From Melioribacteraceae bacterium (GTDB taxonomy: Bacteria > Bacteroidota > Ignavibacteria > Ignavibacteriales > Melioribacteraceae), in NCBI GenBank assembly GCA_016342755.1, contig JAEINS010000005.1:186001-250000 (forward strand): a DNA stretch of 64,000 bases, in the 5' to 3' direction. Position 1 is the stretch's first letter. Each line of letters starts with the position of its first letter. This document shows positions 45,279 to 56,500 of the stretch, piece by piece. The notes beneath the pieces were generated by a model, which was given only the letters and a program-made list of their open reading frames with translations, ran no database searches and was not told where the DNA came from. Made by a program: the position numbers and the translations under genes.

Positions 45279-47054
45279 TTAAAAAAGTTCAATGTTATCA
45301 TCTTCAAGATCATCACTAACATTTGATTTAGATGTACTTCCAGAAAGTGAGTGTTCATGAATTTGTCTTTCGCTATCCATTGTAAATTTTATATCCAGAT
45401 TTTTAACTTCATCCACTATCTCTTTTTGTAAATAGTTATCTACATACGGAGAAACATTCATTCTGGCATTTTCCAGCTTCTTCGAAATCATATTTGTTTT
45501 ACTCTCAAATAAATCGCCAACGCTTATACTTTTAATTACATCTATTAAATCTTTATGATACTCGTTATTTGTATGTTCATACTTTGCTGTATTATGTTCA
45601 ATGTTTTCGTTAGTTGTTATCAGCCTTCTAAAATAATCGGATAAATTATTTGTAATATTTGAAACAATATTTTTTGTTGAGTTGGAATCAGTATGATCAG
45701 ATTCAATTTTAATACCGTTAGCGTGTTCAGCAACATTGCTTAATATTCTTTCGAATAAGCGGACCTGTTTTTGAGATTCACTTGATAAGCTCTGAATATT
45801 ATCGGCAATTACTCTTAAAGCATTCCCCTCGTTACCAATTCTGGATGCATGAATTAATCCGTTAAAAGCCAGTACTTTTATAGTTTCATCAAGTTTATCA
45901 ATTTTTTTTAGCGCTACTATAATTTTGCTGACCAGATTTAATGTTTCTCTAATATCAACAGTAACCTTATAATGTATTTCTGCCGTTTCTGTTAATGATG
46001 AAGAAATTTCTTTAATCTGTTTTCCCGCTTCACTAAGAACATTTAAACTACCCGCGCTGTTATCTTTTAATCCGGCAGAATCATTTTTAATTTCAACCGA
46101 GTTTTGATAAATAGTATGTAAGCCGTCGTTTACATTTTGCACAGAATTTTGAATAGAATTGTTTGCGGCTAATAATTGGTCATTCTGCATATTTGTTAAA
46201 ATTGAAATTCTTGTTGCCATATGAACATCAGTTTTTAGTCCCTCTTCATAAAGCTTTAAAATTTGCTCTTCTATTATTTCACTTACATGCTCAAGTTTTT
46301 GTCTCGCAAAATCGTGCGATTGCAATGATACAACTATGCTGCTTATACTATCAGAATTCTCTTTCATCCTTTCAGAATTTATCTGATTTAACTCCGAATA
46401 CTTTTGCTGTTCTATCCAAAACTCGTTTAAGGCATTTTTTACAGGCTGAATTTTTTTGTGCGATGTTAAATATTCTTCATTTCTCAACTGATCAATTTCT
46501 ATAAAAAGCCTGTCAATACGCTGCTGTATCTCTGTTATTAGTTTCTCAATATCAGAAAGCATTTCTTCGGCTGATGTTGCCAGATTATAAACATCGTTTG
46601 CCAATACTTCAAAAGTTTGCTGTTCTACTGATAGTCTGGCACTTTCAATTCTAATTGATACACTTAACAGATTTAAATGTTTTACAATTTTTTTGAATAC
46701 TGAAAAAGGAGTTTTTATTTTATCGAAATCCTCAAGCACTTTGTCTAACAGAGTTTTATCAACATCAACTTTATCCATACTGAAAACAAAGTATGATTCG
46801 AGGTTCTTAAATTTTGTTCTAAGATCACCTATAATTGATCTTGTTTTTTCGCCCATTAAAAGTTCAGCATTTTGCAGCGCAAAATCAGCAACTTCATTAG
46901 CCTTATCGGAAATGCCAAACAATCTGGTTCCGGTTTCCAGAAAATCCTTTTCAGAATCTTCGGATAGACTTTTTATTTCACCGCAAACGGCATAAAGAGT
47001 TTTAACCGTTCGCTGTAATACTGATTTTATATTGCCCGACTGACTATTTTGCAT
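45279..47054 (-). CDS. Soluble MCP-like coiled-coil signalling protein
   Basis: A 591-residue protein, almost wholly helical, with no membrane segment. It carries two sequences that resemble the MCP signalling tip but are degenerate: LNLLSVSIRIESARLS with VLANDVYNLATSAEEML (about 127-170) and LDETIKVLAFNGLIHASRIG with ALRVIADNIQSLSSES (about 388-430). Between them lies SLQSHDFARQKLEHVSEIIE (about 243-262). The canonical E-A-A-R-A contact residues are largely changed, so binding to CheA/CheW may be altered. It sits between the STAS-like gene and a receiver. Its role, scaffold or receptor, is not known. Confidence 0.65.
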   Translation of the reverse strand: MQNSQSGNIKSVLQRTVKTLYAVCGEIKSLSEDSEKDFLETGTRLFGISDKANEVADFALQNAELLMGEKTRSIIGDLRTKFKNLESYFVFSMDKVDVDKTLLDKVLEDFDKIKTPFSVFKKIVKHLNLLSVSIRIESARLSVEQQTFEVLANDVYNLATSAEEMLSDIEKLITEIQQRIDRLFIEIDQLRNEEYLTSHKKIQPVKNALNEFWIEQQKYSELNQINSERMKENSDSISSIVVSLQSHDFARQKLEHVSEIIEEQILKLYEEGLKTDVHMATRISILTNMQNDQLLAANNSIQNSVQNVNDGLHTIYQNSVEIKNDSAGLKDNSAGSLNVLSEAGKQIKEISSSLTETAEIHYKVTVDIRETLNLVSKIIVALKKIDKLDETIKVLAFNGLIHASRIGNEGNALRVIADNIQSLSSESQKQVRLFERILSNVAEHANGIKIESDHTDSNSTKNIVSNITNNLSDYFRRLITTNENIEHNTAKYEHTNNEYHKDLIDVIKSISVGDLFESKTNMISKKLENARMNVSPYVDNYLQKEIVDEVKNLDIKFTMDSERQIHEHSLSGSTSKSNVSDDLEDDNIELF

Positions 47055-47071
47055 TTCAAACCTAATTAGTC

Positions 47072-47461
47072 TTAAATTATTTTAATTTTCTTTAAAGCGT
47101 TTTCAATATCACCAGGTGTAATCGGTTTTTTTAAATACCACTCACATCCGTTATAGAAAGATGAAATAATATTGTTTTCCTGCCCTTTAACTGTTACCAT
47201 TATAATTTTTAACGGTTCATATTTGAAACTGAAATTTTTCTCAAGCTGCCTTATTCTTTCAACAGTTTCAGTACCGTCTAAATTGGGCATTTCAATATCC
47301 ATTGTACAAAGATCAAAAGGAGTACCGTTTTCATAAGCTTTTTTTACCAGATTTATGGAATCTAAACCGTTATCTACTAATTCTACACTTCCATACTTAG
47401 ACATAATGGCTTTCATTTTAGCCAGACTTACATTGTCGTCATCAACAACAAGAACTCTCAT
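47072..47461 (-). CDS. Stand-alone receiver
   Basis: A 129-residue receiver with VVDDDNVSLAKMKAIM, phospho-acceptor Asp55 in CTMDIEMPNLDG, and Lys in WYLKKPITPGD. The insertion after the acceptor helix (KNFSFKYEPLK) and overall pattern match the receiver at 33171-33572, so they are paralogues. It precedes the MCP-like protein by 17 bases and has an AGGAG site. Confidence 0.88.
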   Translation of the reverse strand: MRVLVVDDDNVSLAKMKAIMSKYGSVELVDNGLDSINLVKKAYENGTPFDLCTMDIEMPNLDGTETVERIRQLEKNFSFKYEPLKIIMVTVKGQENNIISSFYNGCEWYLKKPITPGDIENALKKIKII

Positions 47462-47474
47462 TGTTTTTCTCCTA

Positions 47475-48227
47475 TTACAAAATGGTACTGATTGTATTTA
47501 CAAAATCTGTTTTTCTTTCTTTCATTAAAAAGTGGTAATGTTCAAGAATATCATTTGGTGTATCATCATCCGATTCTTCAATTAACTCGGCTATATCAGC
47601 TAAAGGTTTTGCTGTTAAGTTTATTGACGCACCTCTAATCTTATGTGCTATTTTTCTAGCTGTAATTAAATTTTCATTCTTAATTTCTTCTCCCAATTCA
47701 AAAATTTGTGCTTCAAGATCTTCCACAAATCTAGTCAGGGTTTCTATTAGTATTTTCTTTTCTCCGGCAAATTCGTCTAGTGCTTTCTCAAAATTAAACG
47801 GAGCCGAAGAATTTTCGTATTCTTTATATGAACTTTGATTCTCAGTTTTTTTATAATTCCCCGATATTAAATCTTCAATCTCCTGCACCAAAATTTTTCT
47901 TGATATAGGCTTAAATAAAACCGCGTCCATACCTCTATCCAAACACTGCATTTCGTAATTAAACTGTGATGAAGCAGTTATACCTATTATTGGAGTTTTC
48001 TGGTTTATTGAATTCTCTTTTTTTCTAATAAGCTCTGTAGCGTCTATACCATTAATTACAGGCATCTGAATATCCATTATAATAGCGTCGTATTCTTTCT
48101 GCTTACACATTTCATAAGCGGTTAAGCCGTTATCCGCAAATTCAATCTGCTCAAACAATTTCACAGTATATGCCTGTAACAATAATTGGTTTGCCTTAAC
48201 ATCGTCTACTATCAAAATTCTTTTCAT
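47475..48227 (-). CDS. Receiver-Hpt phosphotransfer protein
   Basis: A 250-residue protein: receiver (Asp52 in AIIMDIQMPVING; Lys in VLFKPISRK) followed by a linker and an Hpt domain with the phospho-His in ITARKIAHKIRGASINL (about residue 195). Such proteins pass phosphate from a kinase to another receiver. It belongs to a phosphorelay linking the array's kinases and stand-alone receivers. It lies 13 bases before the next receiver gene. Confidence 0.85.
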   Translation of the reverse strand: MKRILIVDDVKANQLLLQAYTVKLFEQIEFADNGLTAYEMCKQKEYDAIIMDIQMPVINGIDATELIRKKENSINQKTPIIGITASSQFNYEMQCLDRGMDAVLFKPISRKILVQEIEDLISGNYKKTENQSSYKEYENSSAPFNFEKALDEFAGEKKILIETLTRFVEDLEAQIFELGEEIKNENLITARKIAHKIRGASINLTAKPLADIAELIEESDDDTPNDILEHYHFLMKERKTDFVNTISTIL

Positions 48228-48259
48228 TTCTATTTTTTACACCGTTATTATTTTTTAAT

Positions 48260-49342
48260 TTATTCAGAAATCTCTTTTTCAATTGGCAGTTTAACTTCAA
48301 TTGCAGTACCGGTTCCTTTAGAACTATTAATAGAAACTGATCCGTTTATTAGATCCAGAATTCTATTTACAGCTGTTAAGCCTAATCCGTTACCTTCCTG
48401 CTGCTTGCTTTCTCTGCCTATTTGAATAAAGGCGGAAAGCTTAGCAATTTCATCCATTTCTATCCCTATGCCTTTATCTTCAATAACCAAATAATATAAG
48501 TCCGTATTTTTCTTTCCGGTAACTTTAATTTCATTACCCGGATTAGAGAACTTACAGGCGTTATCTATTAGTTCATGAATTAGAACTTCCAGATAATATT
48601 TAGGAATATTAATTTTAACCGGTTCCGCGGTTACTTTTAGATCTTTATTTCTATTATAATACCCAATCGGATTTGCGCATAACTCAACTATCAAATTCTC
48701 ATCAACAGATATTACACTATTAATTTCATGTTTAGAATCAATATCAAGTTCAATCTCGGTTAGAAGAATTAACTTTTCTATTCTGTCTTTTAATCTTAAA
48801 CATGATTCCTCAACCAGCCCGACCATCGAAATAATTTCGTCAGTTTCTAATTCTTTATAATCTTCCAGTATTAAATTTGAATAACCGAGTATAACACCGA
48901 TAGGCGTGCGTAATTCGTGAGGTATGTATTTGCTTATATTACTTTTTATTACATCAATTCTATTAAGTATCTGTTTCGATTTTTTCAGCCTTACATTTAC
49001 AGCATCAATAAGATCTTTCATCTTAAACGGTTTTCGTAAATAATCTGAAGCACCTAGTCTCATAGCTTCTCTAAAATCAGCTTCTTCTGATTTTGCGGTC
49101 AAAAATACAAACGGGATGTTCCAGAATTTACCCTCATCAACAATATTTTTGTAAAGAGAAATACCGTCCATTTGCGGCATCATTATATCAGAAAGAATTA
49201 AATCTATTTGGTTTGATTTTAGGACTTCTAACGCCTCTAGTCCGTTATGCGCCGATATACAGTTGTGATTTTCAATTGATAAGATTTCGCAGATATTTTC
49301 ATTTACAGAAATTTCGTCTTCAACTACTAAAATATTTGCCAT
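48260..49342 (-). CDS. Receiver-histidine kinase hybrid
   Basis: About 360 residues: N-terminal receiver (Asp52 in LILSDIMMPQMDG, Lys in DYLRKPFKMKD) followed by a kinase with H-box YIPHELRTPIGVILGY, N-box ELIDNACKFSNPG, G1 DKGIGIEMDE and G2 EGNGLGLTAVNRIL. The receiver-first order suggests kinase output controlled by phosphorylation from another kinase. I start at MANILVVEDE, six bases after AAAGGTG, rather than an in-frame GTG three codons earlier. A 119-base gap with repeated GGTAT motifs lies upstream, which may hold an internal promoter. Confidence 0.88.
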   Translation of the reverse strand: MANILVVEDEISVNENICEILSIENHNCISAHNGLEALEVLKSNQIDLILSDIMMPQMDGISLYKNIVDEGKFWNIPFVFLTAKSEEADFREAMRLGASDYLRKPFKMKDLIDAVNVRLKKSKQILNRIDVIKSNISKYIPHELRTPIGVILGYSNLILEDYKELETDEIISMVGLVEESCLRLKDRIEKLILLTEIELDIDSKHEINSVISVDENLIVELCANPIGYYNRNKDLKVTAEPVKINIPKYYLEVLIHELIDNACKFSNPGNEIKVTGKKNTDLYYLVIEDKGIGIEMDEIAKLSAFIQIGRESKQQEGNGLGLTAVNRILDLINGSVSINSSKGTGTAIEVKLPIEKEISE

Positions 49343-49461
49343 AGTAAACACCTTTTTTATAGCAAATTATCGGTATGCGGGTATACTATTCCAGTGAAAT
49401 GGGAAATTAGGTATAAGCTTGGTAAATTCGAGTATAGGGCGAAATATCCGCGTAGTGGTTT
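49343..49461. promoter_or_regulatory. Gap with GGTAT repeats before the receiver-kinase gene
   Basis: This is the largest gap in the - strand array. It holds GGTATGC (49372), GGTATAC (49380), GGTATAA (49410) and GTATAGG (49432), a short-repeat pattern of the kind bound by LytTR or other regulators. The upstream neighbour encodes a LytTR-type regulator. An internal promoter here is likely but not shown. Confidence 0.35.
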
Positions 49462-50211
49462 TTAGGTGCTAAATTTCTCTTTTATTAAGCGTGAGTATCG
49501 CTGGCTTATCGGTAAAAATTCTGTGTAGTCACGGATTTTAAGTGTATAATTCCTGGCTGATATTCTTTCAATTTTTTCAATTCTTGAGATAGAAACTATT
49601 ATAGATTGATGAATTCTTAAAAACTTATCGGCCGGTAAAATTTCTTCCCAATCCTTAATCAGTTTCCTTACCAGCAGTTTTTTCTTATTCGAAAAGTAGA
49701 GATGTGTATAATTCCCTTCCGATTCAATATATGTAATCATTTCGGTATCAATAAGATCGGGACTGTTATTTATAGTTATATATCTTCTTTGAGTCTGTTT
49801 TGGTTCTGCCGGTGTGCCTTTAGCAAAATGGTTTTTATAAATCTGAACCTTATTTAACCTTGCTTCAATTGATTCTACAAGATCATTCATTTTAAAAGGT
49901 TTTAAAATATAATCATCAGCACCAAGATTCATTCCCATTCTTACATCCGAAGAATCAGCTTTTGCGGTTAAAAAGATAAACGGAATAATTGATGTATCTT
50001 CTTCCATGGAAAGTGCTTTTTTAACTTCATAACCTGATAATCCGGGCATCATAATATCACAGATTATTAGATCCGGCATTATCGAATTAATCAGTTTAAT
50101 ACCGTTTTTACCGCAATCGGCAGAATAAACATCAAAACCCCAATCGTCAAGTATTTCAAAAATATTTTCTCTAAGAGCTTCTTCATCTTCAATAACAACA
50201 ATTTTTTTCAT
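49462..50211 (-). CDS. LytTR-family response regulator
   Basis: A 249-residue regulator with receiver (Asp52 in LIICDIMMPGLSG; Lys in DYILKPFKMNDL) and a C-terminal LytTR DNA-binding domain (MITYIESEGNYTHLYF, ADKFLRIHQSIIVSISRIEK). It is the only recognisable DNA-binding protein in the array, so it should drive transcription in response to the phosphorelay, perhaps of the genes downstream of the adjacent gap. It starts three bases after the end of the previous receiver. Confidence 0.92.
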   Translation of the reverse strand: MKKIVVIEDEEALRENIFEILDDWGFDVYSADCGKNGIKLINSIMPDLIICDIMMPGLSGYEVKKALSMEEDTSIIPFIFLTAKADSSDVRMGMNLGADDYILKPFKMNDLVESIEARLNKVQIYKNHFAKGTPAEPKQTQRRYITINNSPDLIDTEMITYIESEGNYTHLYFSNKKKLLVRKLIKDWEEILPADKFLRIHQSIIVSISRIEKIERISARNYTLKIRDYTEFLPISQRYSRLIKEKFST

Positions 50212-50214
50212 ACT

Positions 50215-50583
50215 CTATAAACTGCCATATTTTTTTACAACCAAATTAACTATATCATCAATTTTATATGGTTTGGGAATTACATCATATTTCCCAAGAT
50301 CATGAGCACCCAAAACATTATCCTTATTATTTAATGCCGAGATATAAAGAAAAGGGATCTTTTTTGTTTTTTCTGATTTCAAAATTTCTTTCCTAAATTT
50401 AATCCCGTCCATTTTAGGCATTCTAACATCAGAAATAATAATATGCGGAGAACAGATATTAACCTTTTCTAACGCTTCCAGACCGTTTACCGCTACAGTA
50501 ACGTTAAACCCAAGTTCTGTTAACAGATCCATTAAATTATCCCGTATAAACGGGTCATCTTCAGCTAATAATATATTTTTCAT
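50215..50583 (-). CDS. Stand-alone receiver
   Basis: A 122-residue receiver with LLAEDDPFIRDNLMDLL, phospho-acceptor Asp52 in IIISDVRMPKMDG, and Lys in DVIPKPYKIDDI. It begins directly at the stop of the giant PAS kinase (no gap), so that kinase is the likely phosphodonor. Followed three bases later by the LytTR regulator. Confidence 0.9.
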   Translation of the reverse strand: MKNILLAEDDPFIRDNLMDLLTELGFNVTVAVNGLEALEKVNICSPHIIISDVRMPKMDGIKFRKEILKSEKTKKIPFLYISALNNKDNVLGAHDLGKYDVIPKPYKIDDIVNLVVKKYGSL

Positions 50584-53500
50584 TTATTTTTCCTTTATAG
50601 GTAAAATAACACTAAATCTTGTTCCTTCTCCTAATTCACTTTTAACGGTCATTTGTCCATCATGAAGTTCAATTGCTTTTTTCACAATAGAGAGTCCCAG
50701 TCCGCTTCCCGGTATGTTTTGTATATTTTCTCCCCTGTAAAACTGTTCAGAAATATTTTTCAAATCCAGGTCAGAAATACCAATTCCATGATCTTTAATT
50801 TCAAAAAACAATTGTTCTCTTTCAATCCACAATTTAAGAACTATTTCACCGCCGCCCGGTGAATACTTTACCGCGTTTGATAGAAGATTTGTTAAAATTA
50901 AGGTTATAAGTCTTTTATCCAGCAGAAAATTTTCCCTTCCGTTAAGACTATCGGTAAATTCCATTTTATGTTTATAGTTGTTAGAAACCTTTATATCAGA
51001 AAAAACTTCACGGGCAAGATCTTTTATATTTAATATTTCCGGTTCATATTTAATATTTCCGGTTTCAGTTTTATTTAGAAGCAATACATCATTTATAAGA
51101 CCGTTTAAAAAATCAATTGAACGTTTTATCCTGTCTACATGTTTATGCATTTTTTCTGTTTCGTTTTTATTTACAAACAATTCTACTAATTCTATGGAAG
51201 AAAGAATTGTTGTAAGAGGAGTTTTGAACTCGTGCGAAGTAGTAGAAATAAATTTTGTTTTCATTTCAGAAAGTTCCGATTGCTTTTCTAATGCGGTTAA
51301 AGCCTGCTGTTCATCATACTGGCTTTTATCTATTTCTATTTTCAGCAACTCATTAGTTCCTACCAGTTCTTTTGTTCTACGGTCAACCAGATTTTCCAGA
51401 CTTTCTCTATAATTTTTAAGTTCTTTCTCCGTTTCTATTCTTTCTGTAATATCTTCCTTAACAGCAACAAAATGGGTTATTTCCCCTTTAGCGTTACTAA
51501 TAGGAGAAATTATAGCGGATTCCCAAATTAAAGATCCGTCTTTTATCTTATTACGGAATACTCCGGACCACTCATTGCCGCTTTTAATAGTAGACCACAT
51601 TTCTTCGTAAAACTTACTTTCATGCATACCCGATTTTAGAATATTTGGATTTCGCCCGATTAATTCTTCTTCACTATAACCTGTTACTTTACAATATTTT
51701 GGGTTTACATATTCAATTAGTCCGTCAACCGAAGTTATTACAATTGCCACCTGACTCTGTTCAACCGCACGGCTTAATTTTTTCAAGTGTTCCCTGGACA
51801 TAATTTTTTCGGTTGAATCCTGTACAATAGTCGCAAACTGACCTTCCTGTGGTGAATATGCAAGAACTTCAAAAAACTTGCCTAATTCTCTTGAATTATT
51901 TTCAAAAGTTTTAGGATGCCCGGTTTTTACAATTTCGCCATAAGTATCAATCCAGTATTTTTCTGTATTCGGCATAACTTCCAAAACAGTTTTATTAATT
52001 ATATTTTCACGCTTTAATCCCGTAAGTCTTTCAAAAGCCGGATTCACATCTATAAATCTGTAATCGGCAGGATCTCCGTTTTTATCATATATCATTTCGT
52101 GCAGAGCAAAGCCGTTTAACATACTATTAAATAACATTTCATAACGTTTTCTGTTTTCATTAATTTTGGCTTCAGCAATTATCCCAACTGTAAACTTATT
52201 GATTTCATTTTTAAGTTTATTAGTAATAATTTTTTGGTAAGCGTTAAAGTTTTCTTTTTTATAAGAGCCAACTATTAAAAGTGCTACAAACTTATCTGAC
52301 TTTAGTATAGGTATAAATATAGAAGATTTTAAGTTTTCTTTTAATGCTGTTCCAAAACCATTTGCTTTAATTTTGTCGAAATCCCGGAATACTGGGTTAT
52401 CATTTACTGTAATTTGTTCAATCTGGGGATCATTTATTGAAAGGGGGTTAACACTTTCTAAAAACTCCTCACTGATATTATTACTAACTGCAATGTATAA
52501 TTCTTTTTTTATTTCGTGTACCAAATAAATTGCGCCACCATCCATACCAATAATATTAATTGAATTATCTAATATTATTCTTAATTCCTCCTCAAATTCA
52601 TTACAATTGTTCATTTCTTCATAAAACGAAATTAGCTGTGAAGCAAAGTTGCTTTCAATATATTCTTCGGTTATATCGCGTCCAATACTAGCAATCTGGA
52701 TTTTATCATTTTCCTGATCTAATGTTGAATTTGACCATTGAATAATTCTGGTTTCTCCGTTTTTCAATAAAATTTCGTTTATATTTTTATCCAAAAACTC
52801 TATCGAGTTAGTGTCATTATTAAATATTTTATTAATATAATCGCCTATTTTTTCCGGGATAAAAGTATCCATCCAGTTTTTACTATAAAGTTCCTCAGAA
52901 GTCCAGCCGGTAAATTCGCATAAATATTTGTTGCAATAAGCTATACTGGCATCATTGTTTAATATAACTCCTATTAAAGGCATATCCTCCAATATTCTTC
53001 TAAATCTTTTTTCACTGGTTATAAGTTTTAGTTCTGTCTTTTTCTTGTCTGTTATATTACGTACAAACGCTATTACAGATTCACTGTCTTTTTGTACCAT
53101 TCTTACTTCAAAATAGTAGATTATATTTTCAATAGGATATTCAAGCTCAAACTCCCTCATTTCACCCGATAAAAAAACTTCTTTAATATTGTCTATTAAC
53201 AGTTTTGCGACATCTCTATTTGATATCTCATTAATATTTTTATTTACCAGCTTCTTAAAGGACGGAAGCGGAAAAACTGTATCCATTGAATAATAAATTA
53301 AAAGTTTACCATACTGGTCAAATTCAAACAGCAAGTCGGGTATTGCCTTAACAACAGCTTTGTTCTTAGCTTCACTTTCATTAAGTTTTGCGCTAATTTC
53401 TCTTTCTTTAGTTACATTCCTGGCACTTCCAACTGTTCCAATTAACATGCCTTCTTCATCGTATAAAGGAGCTTTATAAACATCAAGATATATAAATTCG

Positions 53501-56500
53501 CCTTTTACATTTCCCCATTCATCAAACTGTGTACCTTTTTTTGTTTTAAGCACAACATCATCCGAATCCATACACAATTCGCCAAATGTATGATATGTTA
53601 AATTTTCAGGATGCTGTTCACGTTCTCTTTTTGCAAAAAACATATCATTTTTACCAATAGGTTCCCGGGTATCTTTTGCGTTCAATAAATTGCGGGCCAT
53701 AGCATTGTTAATAAAGATATAATTTTTGTTAAGGTCTTTTGCCCAGAGCATATCCTCAAGATTGTCGCTCATTGAAACAAATAATTTTGATAAATGACGG
53801 TATCGTTTTTCACTGTTCAAAAGTTCTTCGTCAGCTTTTTTACGTTCGGTAATATCTTTAATAAATACTACACAAATACCGCCGTCTAAATTAACATACT
53901 TTACAGAAATTTCTACATGAAACCGGCTGCCGTCTTTTCTTATATGAACGGATTCAAATGAATCGGAACCATTTTTAACAATGTTATTTAAATGTTCTTT
54001 AACACTAGCAGTAGATTCAATTGCTTCTGCATCGGCTATTCCCATTTTCAGCAGTTCTTCTCTTGTATAACCGCTCATACTTATATATGCTTCATTAACC
54101 GCCAGAATTTCCCCGTCCATACTGGTAATCCAGAATCCGTCTTGTGCTGTTTCTAAAATTGTTCTAAATTTTGTTTCACTTTCAACCAGTAGTTTTTCTC
54201 TTTCTTTTCGTTCAACTACTTCTAATTGCAGATCTTCCATCAGATTTAGAGAAGCGTTCTGTTCATCCGCAATTTTTTTATAAAGCTGTTTTAATTCTTC
54301 AACTTTTCGCTTGTTTTCATTTAAGGCATCTTTAAGAATAATATCCTTTTTAACTTCTTCGGTTATATTTCTGTTTGTTCCTCTATATCCAATAAAAATT
54401 CCATTATCATCAATAATCGGTCTGCAAATATGCCCAATCCAGTGTATTTCACCCTTTTTGTTTTTAATTCTAAATCTAATTTCTTTCTCAACAATATCAG
54501 TCCCGCTCGTTCTCTGGCTGTGTCTCTCCCAAATTGGCATGTCTTCATTTATAACTATTTTCTTAAATAAATATTTATCTTTCATAAATTCATCAACAGA
54601 ATAGCCGGTTATTTTTTCACAAGCTGGTGATACAAATATCGGATTTCTTTCAGGGTCATTCCAATATTCCCAGTTATAGGTATATTCAGAAACTGTACGG
54701 TAAAGTTCTTCGGCTTCTTTAAGTTTTCGTTCATTTTCCCTAAGCGCGGTTATATCAGTAGAAAACAACGGATAAATTTCATTTCCCAAATGATCATAAT
54801 TTGAGGAGACCGACATAAGAGTTATAAAAGCAGAGCCGTCTTTCTTTTTAGCTTTAAATTCAATTTTAACTTCACCTTTTTCATCCGCTTCATTTAATAT
54901 TATGGCGGGAATGGCGGGATCAACACACTGATCGGCAAAACCTACATTTTGTATTTCTTTTTTTGAACTATATCCCCACATTTTTACATAAGAATCATTT
55001 ACATAAGTTAATTTTCCGTCTTTACCTACAATTGCAAATCCGGTTACAGAATTTTCAATTGAGCTGTAAACTGTAAGGAGTTTATTTTCAAGTTCATACT
55101 TTTCTGTTATATCTCTGCCAACCACTAATATTTTAATACAATTGCCATTATCATCTAAAATTGGAGTAACTGTATTTTCAGAGATTAACACACCGCCACT
55201 AATTGAACTATCTCTTACATAAACTATTGTTTCTTTAGTCTGGGCAACCTTCTTGTACAAATCTATAATTTCAGAACACTTTTCTTTTTCATAATGCAAT
55301 TTTTCCGTCAAAAATTTTTCATAATCCATGTTTTTCACTTCTTCCGGATTAATAATTTTTCCTATTTTTGACATTTCAATAATCATGTTCCGATTCAATT
55401 CTTCTAGAATAAATTTACCGTCAGAATTAATAGCAATTAAACCAATGGTTTCATGAGTACCGTTAAAAATCTGAGATAACTTTTTCTCCGATTCAAGTAT
55501 TTCTAATTCGGTATTTTTTCGTTCTGTTATATCAGACGTAATTCCAATTATTTTAAGAGGATTATTATTTTCATCACGCTCAATTATTTTTCCTCTGTCT
55601 AATATCCAGATCCAGCTGCCGTTTTTATGTTTCACCCTGAATTCCGCTGAATAAAAATCTTTTTTGCCGGAAAGATGTTCATCAAAAGCCAGATTATAAT
55701 TTATAATATCATCCGGGTGTATATTTTTAGTTACAATGTCTCGATTCAGCGGCAAAAGTTCTTCAACTGTATAACCAAACATTTCACCAAGTTTAGGGCT
55801 CAGTTTACTCTTACCTGTTCTTAGGTCTATTTCCCAGGTTCCGTCATTTATACTTTCAAGAACAAACCCGGTTTTTTCTTCCTGGCTATGGAGTTCTTTT
55901 TCAACTTCAATTTGTTTTTCTATTGAATACGAAAGTTTTGAACTGTAATATTTAATTCCCACAAACCCAATAACCATAAAAATTACATGAGCCAGTACAA
56001 TCCTAAAATTATTTGCGTTCATACTTGCTGTATAAGGTTCCATTAAAATGGAAACACCAACTCCGCCGCGAACATCGCCAACCTTATAACCCTGCTCTCC
56101 ATGGCATTTTAGACAGGATTTTTCAGTCATCATAGGTTTTATTAATCTTAAATATTTTTTCCCGTTAATTTCGGAGTATTCAAAAACTTCTTCTGTTCCC
56201 TTTTCAAAATCAAGCAGAGCCCTGCGCTCCCATTCATCCGGCAGATTGTTTGGATTAAAAGCTTTAGTACTTACAATTCTTCCATTAACCCCGTAATCTT
56301 CAGGGTATTCATCAAACATTTGTCTTATAATATAAGCCGGGTTCATAAGAGTTAAAGTATCTTTTCCGTTTTTTATAATATCGCGGTCAGTAATATGAGA
56401 CAAATAAGGATTACCGGGAGTTCTTTCATTTTTAGGAACATAAATACCGCCATGTTTTGATGCCCAGAACCTTATTGCCTGATCTTTCTGAAATTGTCCT

